64,000 bases of DNA from JAXLWB01 sp046328715. Lineage in GTDB: Bacteria > Chloroflexota > Anaerolineae > Caldilineales > Caldilineaceae. The translations under genes were made by a program, and so were the position numbers. Below the pieces are notes generated by a model that searched no databases, had not been told where the DNA came from, and saw only the letters and a list, made by a program, of their open reading frames with translations. Positions 16,567 through 25,194 of this stretch are shown here, piece by piece (the first letter of the stretch is position 1; each line of letters begins with the position of its first letter). Where the stretch lies: the NCBI GenBank assembly GCA_046328715.1, contig JAXLWB010000036.1, forward strand, positions 41,349 to 105,348. Reading direction: 5' to 3'.

Positions 16567-19060
16567 CAAAAGAAGGAGCGCTAAGGCTGCTCAACTCCTG
16601 TACACGTTGCCGCTGCGTCGGCGTAAGATTTGGCTGTGCGTGAAGCGTAGCGAGCAACCGTTGGGCAGCTTCATTTTTTGCTTGTCTTTGCCAAAGTTGC
16701 ACCAAGTTGATCTCTGCATCGATACGGGTATGCAGCATTTGTGCGGTGTTGGCTTTTTGAACTACTGATCGCAACATCTGCTCGGCTTCTTCAGTTCTAC
16801 CCTGCTCGAACCAGACATGGGCTAAACGTACCTGGGTAAAGGTCGTACCCCACTGCTCATTGACCTCACCCAGCAGTTGGATCGATTCCTGTAACTGGCT
16901 GCTGGCAGATGCAAGATCGCCCCGCTGTTGCGCAAAGACTCCCATGTTGGTCAGCCACATGGCACGCGCCCAGAGATCTCCCCGTTCGCTGCTCACCCGC
17001 AAGCTTTCGTTGATGGTGTCAAAGAGTTCGCTGCCCAGGCCGGTTGCCTCGATCAGCGAACTCAACTGGCTGGCGCAGATGGCGAGGGCATGAGGATCAC
17101 CCAACTTGCGTAGTTGCTGGTATGCACTCAAAGTAGTTGGATAGCCATTGGTGATATCACCGGATAGGTTATAGGCCAAGCCCAATAACATCTCCGACAA
17201 CGCCTCTTCCCAGGATTGTTGGCGCTCCTGACTATGGGCCAACGCCTCTTGCAAAAGGGGGATTCCCTGAGCAAAGTCGCCCATGGTGCTAAAGGTAAAT
17301 CCACTCCACAGCGTTGTGTAAAAAAGGGCAGTACTTTCTTCACTCTGGCGCGCCAACAGCAAACCCTGTTGCAAGTCCGTCAGTGCATCCATAGGTCGAT
17401 AAAGCCGGGCAACTGCGTAGCCACGTGCGCCGGTGAGTAGCGCCAAAATGCCGATCTGTCTATCGTCAGGTGTGGGGTTGCTAGGCACGGTAACCCAACT
17501 GAATGCCCGTACGCCCTGATCCATCAGTTGCCGCAATTGTTGGTGATGACCACGATTATCCAGCACATAGCCCAAAGATAGAATGAATGGCTCGACCAGT
17601 TCGATCGCCTGATGCGCGCAGATCCACTCCCACGCCAACATCAGATTTTCGATCTCGGTGGCAATGTCGCTCATGGTGGCATACTGCTGCGCACTTTCCA
17701 AATGGGGTCGGTTGCGACGTAGAAAGTTGCAAAAGTATCTTGTATGGTTTTGGCTGATTTGGGCGAGCCGTGCTGCATCCTGTTGTAGATGCTCAGCCGC
17801 GAATTGGCGGATTAACTCATGTAGCGCAAAACGCCCACTTTCACCTCGCACGATCAACGATTTGTCGATTAGACTCGCTAAGAGGGGCAGCGTCACACCT
17901 GCCACTTGTTCGGCTGCCTGCCGTGTGCAGCCGCCCCGGAAATAAGACAAGCCCATCAAGGATTGCTGTTCTGCCCCATTCAATAAGTGCCACGAATGGT
18001 CAAAAACCGCTCGTATGTTGCGATGGCGCGGCGAGGCATCACGATCCGCCAGTTCCAGGAAGTCGATATTGCGGGCGATTTCAACTGCAATCTCCTCACA
18101 AGAGAGGATACGCACCCAGGCCGCTGCCAATTCGATCCCCAATGGCATGCCGCCCAGCAACTGACAGATGCGCACAATGTCGTTTCGGTTGCTGGCATCT
18201 AAGGCAAAATGACTATCGGCATGTTGGGCACGATCCAAAAAGAGCATCAACGCATCGGATGAGTCGCTGGACTGAGCGCTGATCGGCAATGCCAAACCAC
18301 CCAGTTCAAAAGTGCGTTCACCGCTGATACGCAACCGTTCGCGCGAGGTAACTAGCAATTGCACACGGGGTGCCGACTGTTGCAGCTCGCGAATCCACAC
18401 GATCGAGGCAGCTTCGGCCAACAGATGTTCGAAGTTGTCGAGCACCAGCAATAACTGGCGGTCGCCCAGCTGCGCTAAGAGATGTTGACGCACATCGAGC
18501 ACACCCTGCAGCGAAATTCCCAATGTTTCAGCCAGCATAAAGGGAAGATTGCGCACATCTTGCACCGCTGCCAAGGCGACAAATGCCATACCATCGGCAA
18601 AGGCGTCGTGGACGTTGGCTGCCAGATCGAGCGCCAAGCGAGTCTTGCCCATCCCGCCTGCACCCACAATCGTAACCAGCCGGATGCGTTCATCGACGAG
18701 GAGTGCGTGCAGGGCATTGCGTTCGGCTTCGCGACCGATCATGGGATAGCTCGGTTGAGGAAGTGAGGGCAAAGGCGATGCTGTGGGATGTAGGTTGATT
18801 GGCTCCGCTTCAGCCGGTTCGGGCTGGCTGACCTCAAGTGGCTGGCGTGCTAACCGCGTAAATTCGCTGCGCTGGGTGACAGGAACCTTCAGCACGTCAG
18901 CGATACGTTCCGCCATCTCACGCGAAGGGCGACGTAGACCGATCTCGAAGGCGCGCAGCGTGGCCGTGGCGCAGCCTACCAATTCCGAACATTCCTCTTG
19001 GGTCAGATCCTGTTCGGCGCGCAATTTTTTAACCCATTGACCAAAGGTTGTCGGTTGCAT
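16544..19060 (-). CDS. XRE-family HTH / NB-ARC (STAND) ATPase / TPR transcriptional regulator 2
   Basis: An 838-residue paralogue of regulator 1. The HTH is LTQEECSELVGCATATLRAFE. The NB-ARC core has MIGREAE, Walker A VGAGGMGKT, Walker B LLLVLDNFEHLL, TSRERLRISGERTFELGGL and GMPLGIELAAAWV. The winged-helix part is HELIRQFAAEHL and TPR-like helices follow to the end. The recognition-helix region is nearly the same as in regulators 1 and 4. It is divergent from the secreted gene at 19447, with operator D in the gap. The start gives an N-terminus (MQPTTFGQWVKKLRAEQDLTQ) that aligns with its paralogues. The sensed signal is unknown. Confidence 0.9.
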   Translation of the reverse strand: MQPTTFGQWVKKLRAEQDLTQEECSELVGCATATLRAFEIGLRRPSREMAERIADVLKVPVTQRSEFTRLARQPLEVSQPEPAEAEPINLHPTASPLPSLPQPSYPMIGREAERNALHALLVDERIRLVTIVGAGGMGKTRLALDLAANVHDAFADGMAFVALAAVQDVRNLPFMLAETLGISLQGVLDVRQHLLAQLGDRQLLLVLDNFEHLLAEAASIVWIRELQQSAPRVQLLVTSRERLRISGERTFELGGLALPISAQSSDSSDALMLFLDRAQHADSHFALDASNRNDIVRICQLLGGMPLGIELAAAWVRILSCEEIAVEIARNIDFLELADRDASPRHRNIRAVFDHSWHLLNGAEQQSLMGLSYFRGGCTRQAAEQVAGVTLPLLASLIDKSLIVRGESGRFALHELIRQFAAEHLQQDAARLAQISQNHTRYFCNFLRRNRPHLESAQQYATMSDIATEIENLMLAWEWICAHQAIELVEPFILSLGYVLDNRGHHQQLRQLMDQGVRAFSWVTVPSNPTPDDRQIGILALLTGARGYAVARLYRPMDALTDLQQGLLLARQSEESTALFYTTLWSGFTFSTMGDFAQGIPLLQEALAHSQERQQSWEEALSEMLLGLAYNLSGDITNGYPTTLSAYQQLRKLGDPHALAICASQLSSLIEATGLGSELFDTINESLRVSSERGDLWARAMWLTNMGVFAQQRGDLASASSQLQESIQLLGEVNEQWGTTFTQVRLAHVWFEQGRTEEAEQMLRSVVQKANTAQMLHTRIDAEINLVQLWQRQAKNEAAQRLLATLHAQPNLTPTQRQRVQELSSLSAPSFESHEFQL

Positions 19061-19131
19061 ATGTGATTCTCTGCAAAAAGTATATTGATTTTCGCCAGTT
19101 TACACAATCTCGCTCAAAGTTGCCAACGACT

Positions 19132-19211
19132 TGTATCACTCCTTGTATTAGCAACAGTTCCGCCTGCTGTAGCGCTTGTTTCTGTTGGTGGCTCTTGGTT
19201 CGTGGTTGAAT
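19132..19211 (+). promoter_or_regulatory. Phased TGTAT operator/promoter D (for the gene at 19447)
   Basis: TGTAT (19132), TGTAT (19144), a degenerate AGTTC (19156) and TGTAG (19168) are at 12-bp steps. TTCTGTTGG follows in phase at 19180 and TTGAAT at 19206, 26 bp on. It sits in the divergent gap of STAND regulator 2. A MITE-like element lies between this promoter and its gene. Confidence 0.72.
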
Positions 19212-19260
19212 GGTTGGAGTGAAACGTCACAATCATGTTGATCAAAAGGAGAACCTCCAG

Positions 19261-19413
19261 CCCCACCCTAACCCTCCCCTGCTAAGGGAGGGAATCTTGA
19301 AGGGACGGATAGAGTTTTCGCTTCTGTCTAAACAACAGAATCTTACCCTTGACGGCTCCCTCCTTGCTTCGGCTTCGACGTGAGCTCAGCCGAACGGGAG
19401 GGTTAGGGTGGGG
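19261..19413. mobile_element. MITE-like element R2 with perfect 18-bp terminal inverted repeats
   Basis: CCCCACCCTAACCCTCCC (19261-19278) is inverted exactly at 19396-19413. The 153-bp element has no coding capacity. A smaller palindrome (GGCTTCGACGTGAGCTCAGCC) is nested inside; a related sequence occurs at 60365-60402. It separates operator D from the start codon at 19447. Related elements are at 46619-46747 and 63956-64000. Confidence 0.7.
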
Positions 19414-19446
19414 TTGCTTGGTAGTGATTCAAAAGGAGATAATTCA

Positions 19447-20985
19447 ATGTCCAATCGTATCTATTTCCGCTACTTCATCTTACTGTTTTTCGCCATTTTG
19501 TGGCTGAGCGTTTCGGTGCAACCCGGAGCGGCAGCGCCCTTAACCGAGGAGACGCATGTCTATTTGCCCAGTATCTTTGGCGGTAATGGTGCGGCGACAA
19601 CCACCGTTACGCCGATCCCGACCACACAGCCCACACCTACTCCGACACCGCAACCAACCCCCGTTGTGGTGCAGGAAGGGCGTTTTGTCGAGTCACAATG
19701 GAAGACGAGTGATGCTGTGATGCGCATTGACGGTGCAGGCGGTCAGCATGTCGCTTACTACTATTATGAAGCCAAGAATGGTGCGGCACCGGATGCCGCG
19801 GTCTACAGCTACTGCCCAAGCCAATGTGATGACAACGCCCAATGGCATTCACTACACCTGGCCGCGAATCAGAATGTCTACGAGGTGCAACTGCAATTAA
19901 CCCCCAGCGGCAAACCGCGGCTACTGATTGTCACCGGGCGTAGCGACGGGATCATTGGCAGAAAGTTTTTCTATGCCGCCTGCGACACGAATTGCACGAG
20001 CTTGAGCGGCTGGAGCTTGACCTTTGTGCACGACAATGAACTCCGCTGGGGCCGCGATGTGCTCAGCGACGAGTTACCACAACGTTATTTTGCGCTTGAC
20101 CCACAGGGGCGGCCACGCTTCTTCTACGCTGATGATAACAATAGTAACTATGGCGAATTCTACGTCTTCTGCGACAGCCAATGCGATCGAACTGAATCCT
20201 GGCAGCAGACCCGCATCGACCGTGAGCAGGAGAGTCCCTATCGGCAGGACAACATCTACTATCCCAGCCTCACTTTTACCTCCGATGGTCGGCCACGACT
20301 GGTCAGCGCCGAGTTCTACTCGTTGGATGAAGACTACAACAGCTATCTCGCCTACTTTGAGTGCAATGCCGATTGCGACCGTACAGAAAGCTGGCAGCGG
20401 GTGAAGCTGATGTCACGTGGCAGTGGTCCACAACCGAGCGCCGATCTTGCACTCGATGGCGACAATCAACCGCGGATCGCCTTCTATCAGGAAGCAGAGT
20501 TGAATGGTGAAGGCAGTCGGCTCTTCTATCTGTGGTGTAATGAAGAGTGTCTCAAGGCTGAGAACTGGCAACATCTCGACCTCGGCCTCGGCTATGGCAT
20601 CGGTCAAGAGCCGGATCTGGCGCTCGACCCAGCCGGTCATCCACGCATCGCCTATGCCAACGATGAACAGGGCAGCGTCGGCTATGCCTGGTGCGACGCT
20701 GCCTGTGACACAGCGGATGCCCAATGGAAAAATGAGACGCTGGAAGATGGCGACGTTCTCTATCATGACTGGCCCGTCGCCTACCCGCTCCACTGTGACG
20801 GTGGCATCTGGGCCACCTTGACGCCAACCTTGGTCTTCTCGCCTACGGGTAATCCCATGCTTGCCTACGACGCCGCTTACTGGGCCCGCTGCTGGTACGA
20901 CGACACCACCGACACCTATCCCCCCGACTCGGTCATGCACATGATCAAACGTGCTGTGCGGATCTTGTCCTTTCCCCAACCGTGA
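19447..20985 (+). CDS. Secreted repeat protein with paired-cysteine beta-propeller-like repeats
   Basis: A 512-residue exported protein. After a signal peptide (YFILLFFAILWLSVSVQPGAAA) comes the motif HVYLPSIFGG and a Thr/Pro-rich linker (about residues 45-70). Six repeats of roughly 60 residues follow. Each pairs a line like LALD..G.PRIAYY with a CxxxC pair, seen as YCPSQCDD, ACDTNCTS, FCDSQCDR, ECNADCDR, WCNEECLK and WCDAACDT, each followed by a tryptophan. The pattern suggests a six-bladed propeller with one disulfide per blade. The start has AAAAGGAG upstream. It is controlled by operator D. I do not recognise a named family and no enzymatic activity is evident. Confidence 0.8.
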   Translation: MSNRIYFRYFILLFFAILWLSVSVQPGAAAPLTEETHVYLPSIFGGNGAATTTVTPIPTTQPTPTPTPQPTPVVVQEGRFVESQWKTSDAVMRIDGAGGQHVAYYYYEAKNGAAPDAAVYSYCPSQCDDNAQWHSLHLAANQNVYEVQLQLTPSGKPRLLIVTGRSDGIIGRKFFYAACDTNCTSLSGWSLTFVHDNELRWGRDVLSDELPQRYFALDPQGRPRFFYADDNNSNYGEFYVFCDSQCDRTESWQQTRIDREQESPYRQDNIYYPSLTFTSDGRPRLVSAEFYSLDEDYNSYLAYFECNADCDRTESWQRVKLMSRGSGPQPSADLALDGDNQPRIAFYQEAELNGEGSRLFYLWCNEECLKAENWQHLDLGLGYGIGQEPDLALDPAGHPRIAYANDEQGSVGYAWCDAACDTADAQWKNETLEDGDVLYHDWPVAYPLHCDGGIWATLTPTLVFSPTGNPMLAYDAAYWARCWYDDTTDTYPPDSVMHMIKRAVRILSFPQP

Positions 20986-21042
20986 CGCTGCCTCTAGGGG
21001 TTACTGGTAATCAGGTTGTTGAATACTGTATGAACTCTAGAA

Positions 21043-21120
21043 TTTGTACACAGATTATCAGGATGAACACAGATAATTTATAGGAAAAATCTGTGTGAAT
21101 CCCCTAAATCTGTGTACAAA
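21043..21120. repeat. Inverted repeat R9 (TTTGTACACAGATT ends)
   Basis: TTTGTACACAGATT (21043-21056) pairs with AATCTGTGTACAAA (21107-21120). A related element with TTGTACACGGAT ends lies at 57951-58057. Confidence 0.6.
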
Positions 21121-21174
21121 ACTGAATGGTCAGTCTACTCGTACGTAACTTTTTTATGACAAAGGAGCATCAAC

Positions 21175-21804
21175 ATGAATCAGGTATCCGCGGTACAAGT
21201 TGGCGATGTGATTGAGAATTCTTTCTCTGGCGAGAAGATGGTCTTTCTGCAGACTGCTGCGGAGACCAACGGCGAACTGTTGCAGATCGACCTCTTTGTG
21301 CGTCCAGGCGGGGCCGTCTTTGGCGAACATGTTCATCCACAACAGTCGGAGCGCTTTGTCGTGAAGTCGGGCACCATCACCTTGCGCGCGAATGGACGCG
21401 AACTGCAAGTGCAGGCGGGTGAAGAATTCACTGTTCCACCCCAGACAGCGCACGTCTGGTGGAACAAAGGCGAAGAGGAACTGAATGTCCTGCTTGAGTT
21501 TCGCCCTGCCGGCGACTTTGCTGAGTTTGTCACTACGATGTTTGCCTGGGCGCAGGCGGGCAAGCCTGAAGTGAAGGGGCTGGTTGATCTGGCACGCTAC
21601 GCCGTGATTGACCGTAAATACAGTCATGTGCTACAGGCGACCAATCCGCCACGCCTCGTACAAAAGCTGCTCTTTACGTTGCTTTATCCGTTGGGGCGGC
21701 TGCTCGGTTTTCAGCCGGATTTTCGATACAAAGCGAAAAAAGGATCGGTGTTGGAACCACAGCGGACAAGTCAAGGCACAGTGTCGCTGCGCCATTCGGC
21801 GTAA
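21175..21804 (+). CDS. Cupin-domain protein with C-terminal helical extension
   Basis: A 209-residue protein. Cupin motif 1 is GAVFGEHVHPQQSERFVVKSG, with the metal-binding H-x-H and E. Motif 2 is AGEEFTVPPQTAHVWWN, with the last metal-binding histidine. The C-terminal ~90 residues add a helical part with a hydrophobic stretch (LVQKLLFTLLYPLGRLLGF) that could associate with a membrane. The start is supported by AAAGGAG. It shares VPPQTxHVxWN with the cupin at 35658. It could be a dioxygenase, isomerase or binding protein; the sequence does not decide. It is monocistronic. Confidence 0.82.
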   Translation: MNQVSAVQVGDVIENSFSGEKMVFLQTAAETNGELLQIDLFVRPGGAVFGEHVHPQQSERFVVKSGTITLRANGRELQVQAGEEFTVPPQTAHVWWNKGEEELNVLLEFRPAGDFAEFVTTMFAWAQAGKPEVKGLVDLARYAVIDRKYSHVLQATNPPRLVQKLLFTLLYPLGRLLGFQPDFRYKAKKGSVLEPQRTSQGTVSLRHSA

Positions 21805-21950
21805 GAGTGCAGGCCCAGTAACCACGAAAAACACGAAGTACACGAAAGGGGGAGTTGTTCAGCGATCAGCTAAAGTGTTATAACACGGATGGAAGGAGAC
21901 TCGGATTTTAGTTCGCTGGCAACCTCGTGCCCGTCCTGACACAACCGTTC

Positions 21951-21990
21951 CGCTCAACGATGGCAAGGGTGAGTACGTGCGTCGCATATG
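21951..21990 (+). repeat. Short dispersed repeat R8 (copy 1)
   Basis: CGCTCAACGATGG...GTGAGTACGTGCGTCGCA here is almost the same as 62835-62870, with an 18-bp identical core. The rest of 21805-22172 holds only small palindromes, such as GAGCTTGTTGAAGCTC followed by ACATTTTT at 21989-22012. Confidence 0.55.
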
Positions 21991-22172
21991 AGCTTGTTGA
22001 AGCTCACATTTTTAAAGGATGAGCGAACCGTTCATATTCGATAGATTAATGAACGGGAATGTTTGGTGAATATTGATAACGTAGCTTGCGTCACGACGGG
22101 TACGAGAGGTCGGCGAATGGTGAAATTGATGAATATCAACGATAGCCCCGCCGACCCCTCGTGCCCCTACCA

Positions 22173-25031
22173 TCATGCCGAAAAATTGATTCGCAACAAC
22201 ACCTTCCGCACATCCGGCGGATCGCCGGTGGGGTGTTGGGCGTAGAGAAAGGGTTGAGTTGTTGAAGGAAGGGTGAGGATAAATTGTTCAATCTCCGCCA
22301 GTGCCACTTCTTGAAACCAGTGTGAATGGCGCACAAAGCCACTTTGATTGAGCAGCGCAATCAATCCAATCGCTTGCTCGGTCTCGCCCTGGTCAATCAG
22401 ATCCAACGCCACAACTGGCAGCAACGAGTGGAGGAGCAGGAAAGCATGCGTCTGCTGCACCATGGAGAGCGACTCCCGCAGGCTTTGGCGCATGTCCGAA
22501 TGATCTCCCATGCTGCGCAGTACCAGCGCCTGTGTTGCTAGGGCCCAACCGAGTTCATCATGATGGGTGGTGGCGCGATAAAGTGCTACCGACTGCGTGA
22601 GTGAACGCAACGCTGCGTCGCCTTGACCTTTGACCAGTTGGACGCTGGCAAGCAGCAGTTTACTCATTGCCTCCAGACGTTGGATACTCAGGGTCTGTGC
22701 TCGTAGCTGTTCGGATTGGGCGATAGCAGCGGCGGTGGCATATTCACCTAAATGCAAGGCGGCAAAACCGGTCAAGATCGAAGCATGCAGGGCACGATTG
22801 GGGTCGCCAATCGTTCGACAGATGGCAATTGAATGCTGCCATGCAACGCGACTCTGCTCAAATTGACCAGCAAAGATGCGCAAGACGCCGAGATTGTTGA
22901 GCACGCTGGCCATGCTGCTGAGCTGATGGGTAGCTTCGGTGGCCGCCAACGCCGCCACAAAATGCGTTTCCGCCTCCGTAAAGCGTCCCAGGTAGGTGAG
23001 GCTGATCGCCAATCCCTCCAGTGCACCGATACTCGCCAACTGGTCGCCCTGGCGCTGAGCGAGGGCAATGGCCTCCTGAGCCAGGATGATTGACTCGTGA
23101 TAGCGACCCGCCAAGTGTGCAATGCGTGCCTGGCGGGCTAGGGCTCGAATCAGGTTCTGGGGATTGTCCAGTTGGCGATAGAGGGTGACGCTTGCCGCCT
23201 CGAATTGACTGGCGAGGGCATAATTGCTGGGATAGACCGCCTGGTAAAAAGCTCGTTCGCGTAAAAGATGAGCCTGCCAAGTGCGCGTATCCCACCCTTC
23301 GGTGCGTAACTGGTCGAGCTGTTGCTGTAAGTTGGTAAAGGTAGCTTCGATGTTTTTAACCTCAAAGACGGCTAGCCATATCCGACAGCCACACAGTGCC
23401 GCCCGCAAGGGCAGATTCGACTGGTCTCGAATGGGCAATGTCTGAACCGTGTGTTCTATCCCTGCAATGGCGCTGCGCAAAAGTGCAATCGCTTCCTGAT
23501 AGCGGCTCCACCAATAAAATGTATCTCCCACGCCTTCGAGCATTTGCAACAGTGCATCGGCGCGCAACCTTGCACAGGCCAGCCCCCAGGCGGTACGAAT
23601 GTTGTCGATCTCCTTTTCAAACTGGGCCAGCGCACTCATTTGTCTATCGCCACGCAGCAGTTGTGCTTCTTCGCAGACAAATCGAGCGTAAAAGTCGATC
23701 ATCCGCTCCTGTACAGCCTGCTGAAAGGTTGAGCGTTCTGTCAACTGCTGACCGGCATATTGGCGCAACAACTCGTGCAATTCGTAACGTGCCTGCCCTT
23801 CCACCTCGGCATTACGGCGCAACAGCGACTTGTCGATCAGCGAAGCCAGCACCGACAGACTGGTACCAACTACCTGTTGTGCTGCCATCCGACTACAGCC
23901 CCCACGAAAGATCGACAAACCGGCCAGAACTCGTCGTTCGTCCTCGTTCAAAAGTTGCCACGAATGGTCAAAGACGGCTCGCATACTGCGATGACGAGGC
24001 GACATATCGCGATCCGACAGGGTGAGAAAGTCGATGTTGCGCTGAAGTTCCTCAGCGATCTCAGGACATTCGAGGACCCGTACCCACGCTGCTGCCAGTT
24101 CAATGCCAAGGGGCATGCCGTTGAGCAGTTGGCAGATCTGTCGGATGGCTGAGCGATTCTCGTCACTCGCAACGAACTCACTGCTGACCGCCTGCGCTCG
24201 TTCAATAAAAAGTTCGATAGCGTCAGATTTATGCGTAGCGCTATCTGTGACCGTCAACCCATCAAGCGCAAAGACACGTTCCTGGCGAATGCGCAGCCGT
24301 TCGCGCGAGGTAATGAGGATTTGCAGTGTAGGGGCGCGCTCGAGCAGCGCTTTAAGCCAGTTGATCGCGTCGTCGCTGACCAGCAAATGTTCGAAATTGT
24401 CGAGCACGAGCAAAAGCTGGCGTGTGGCGAGCGCAGTAATCACCTGTTCTGCTGGATTGAGCGAACCCTGCAATGAGATGCTCAGCGCGCTGGCAATCGC
24501 GGTAGGCAGATGCCGCGCGTCCTCCAATGCGGCTAAGGCGACAATGACTGTTCCCTCGGCAAAGTGGGGCGCAAGCCGATTTGCACAGGCGATGGCCAGC
24601 GCGGTCTTGCCCATTCCGCCAGCGCTGACCACCGTGATCAGGCGGCATCCTTCCTCAAGCAATAAGGTCTGGAGCGCAGCAAGTTCAGCCGCACGCCCGA
24701 TCAGTCCATGCGGGCTCAGCAGTAGCGTGGACGGTAAAACAATTGCAGGCGGAGACAATGGCGGAGGAGCGATGACAGGCTGAGCTTCTTCTTCGTCACT
24801 CTCCCCAAGGGGTAAACGTGCCAGACGCAGAAATTCTGCTCGCTGCTCGGTGGGCAGATTGAGAACATCGGCAATCCGCTCGACCATTGCGCGCGATGGG
24901 CGGCGCTTGCCGATTTCGATATAGCGCAAGTAGGTACTGGAGCAGCCAATCGCTTCCGAGAGGGTCTCTTGCGTCAAGTCTTGCTCGGCGCGCAGCCGCT
25001 TGATCCATTGTCCAAAAGCAGTCGATTGCAT
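22173..25031 (-). CDS. XRE-family HTH / NB-ARC (STAND) ATPase / TPR transcriptional regulator 3
   Basis: A 952-residue paralogue of the other three regulators, longer in the TPR part. The HTH is LTQETLSEAIGCSSTYLRYIE, which differs in the recognition helix from the GCAT.TL.AFE of the others. The ATPase core has LIGRAAE, Walker A VSAGGMGKT, Walker B LLLVLDNFEHLL, TSRERLRIRQERVFALDGL and GMPLGIELAAAWV. HELLRQYAGQQL marks the winged-helix region. Many TPR-like helices follow (about 450-930). Unlike the others it has no phased TGTAT site in its upstream gap. The upstream gene (25195-26625) is on the same strand. AGGGA precedes the start. Confidence 0.9.
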   Translation of the reverse strand: MQSTAFGQWIKRLRAEQDLTQETLSEAIGCSSTYLRYIEIGKRRPSRAMVERIADVLNLPTEQRAEFLRLARLPLGESDEEEAQPVIAPPPLSPPAIVLPSTLLLSPHGLIGRAAELAALQTLLLEEGCRLITVVSAGGMGKTALAIACANRLAPHFAEGTVIVALAALEDARHLPTAIASALSISLQGSLNPAEQVITALATRQLLLVLDNFEHLLVSDDAINWLKALLERAPTLQILITSRERLRIRQERVFALDGLTVTDSATHKSDAIELFIERAQAVSSEFVASDENRSAIRQICQLLNGMPLGIELAAAWVRVLECPEIAEELQRNIDFLTLSDRDMSPRHRSMRAVFDHSWQLLNEDERRVLAGLSIFRGGCSRMAAQQVVGTSLSVLASLIDKSLLRRNAEVEGQARYELHELLRQYAGQQLTERSTFQQAVQERMIDFYARFVCEEAQLLRGDRQMSALAQFEKEIDNIRTAWGLACARLRADALLQMLEGVGDTFYWWSRYQEAIALLRSAIAGIEHTVQTLPIRDQSNLPLRAALCGCRIWLAVFEVKNIEATFTNLQQQLDQLRTEGWDTRTWQAHLLRERAFYQAVYPSNYALASQFEAASVTLYRQLDNPQNLIRALARQARIAHLAGRYHESIILAQEAIALAQRQGDQLASIGALEGLAISLTYLGRFTEAETHFVAALAATEATHQLSSMASVLNNLGVLRIFAGQFEQSRVAWQHSIAICRTIGDPNRALHASILTGFAALHLGEYATAAAIAQSEQLRAQTLSIQRLEAMSKLLLASVQLVKGQGDAALRSLTQSVALYRATTHHDELGWALATQALVLRSMGDHSDMRQSLRESLSMVQQTHAFLLLHSLLPVVALDLIDQGETEQAIGLIALLNQSGFVRHSHWFQEVALAEIEQFILTLPSTTQPFLYAQHPTGDPPDVRKVLLRINFSA

Positions 25032-25097
25032 AAGGATTCCCTGCAGCAGAATATAGCAATTCTTGAGGGTTTATGCAACCTCAGAATTTATAGCAAA

Positions 25098-25142
25098 GTG
25101 GCAAAGTGGCAAAGTTACGCTGCCACTTTGCCACTTTGCCAC
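25098..25142. repeat. Perfect 18-bp inverted repeat
   Basis: GTGGCAAAGTGGCAAAGT (25098-25115) pairs with 25125-25142 around a 9-nt loop. It lies between two minus-strand genes, after the stop of the 25195 gene, and may end its transcript. GCAAAGTAGCAAAGTAGCAA near 54416 is similar. Confidence 0.6.
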
Positions 25143-25194
25143 CCTGCCTCTTCTCATTGCTATGGGTGCAGTGGTTCATGTTACCCTTTCTGAT

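Noticed and set aside
21028..21050. TGTAT and TGTAC upstream of the cupin gene at 21175
   Set aside because: The spacing is not 12 bp, and the TGTAC belongs to the inverted repeat R9.
23396..24025. 209-residue plus-strand ORF opposite STAND regulator 3
   Set aside because: It is antisense to conserved NB-ARC coding sequence. Similar antisense frames occur opposite all four regulators because of shared codon patterns.
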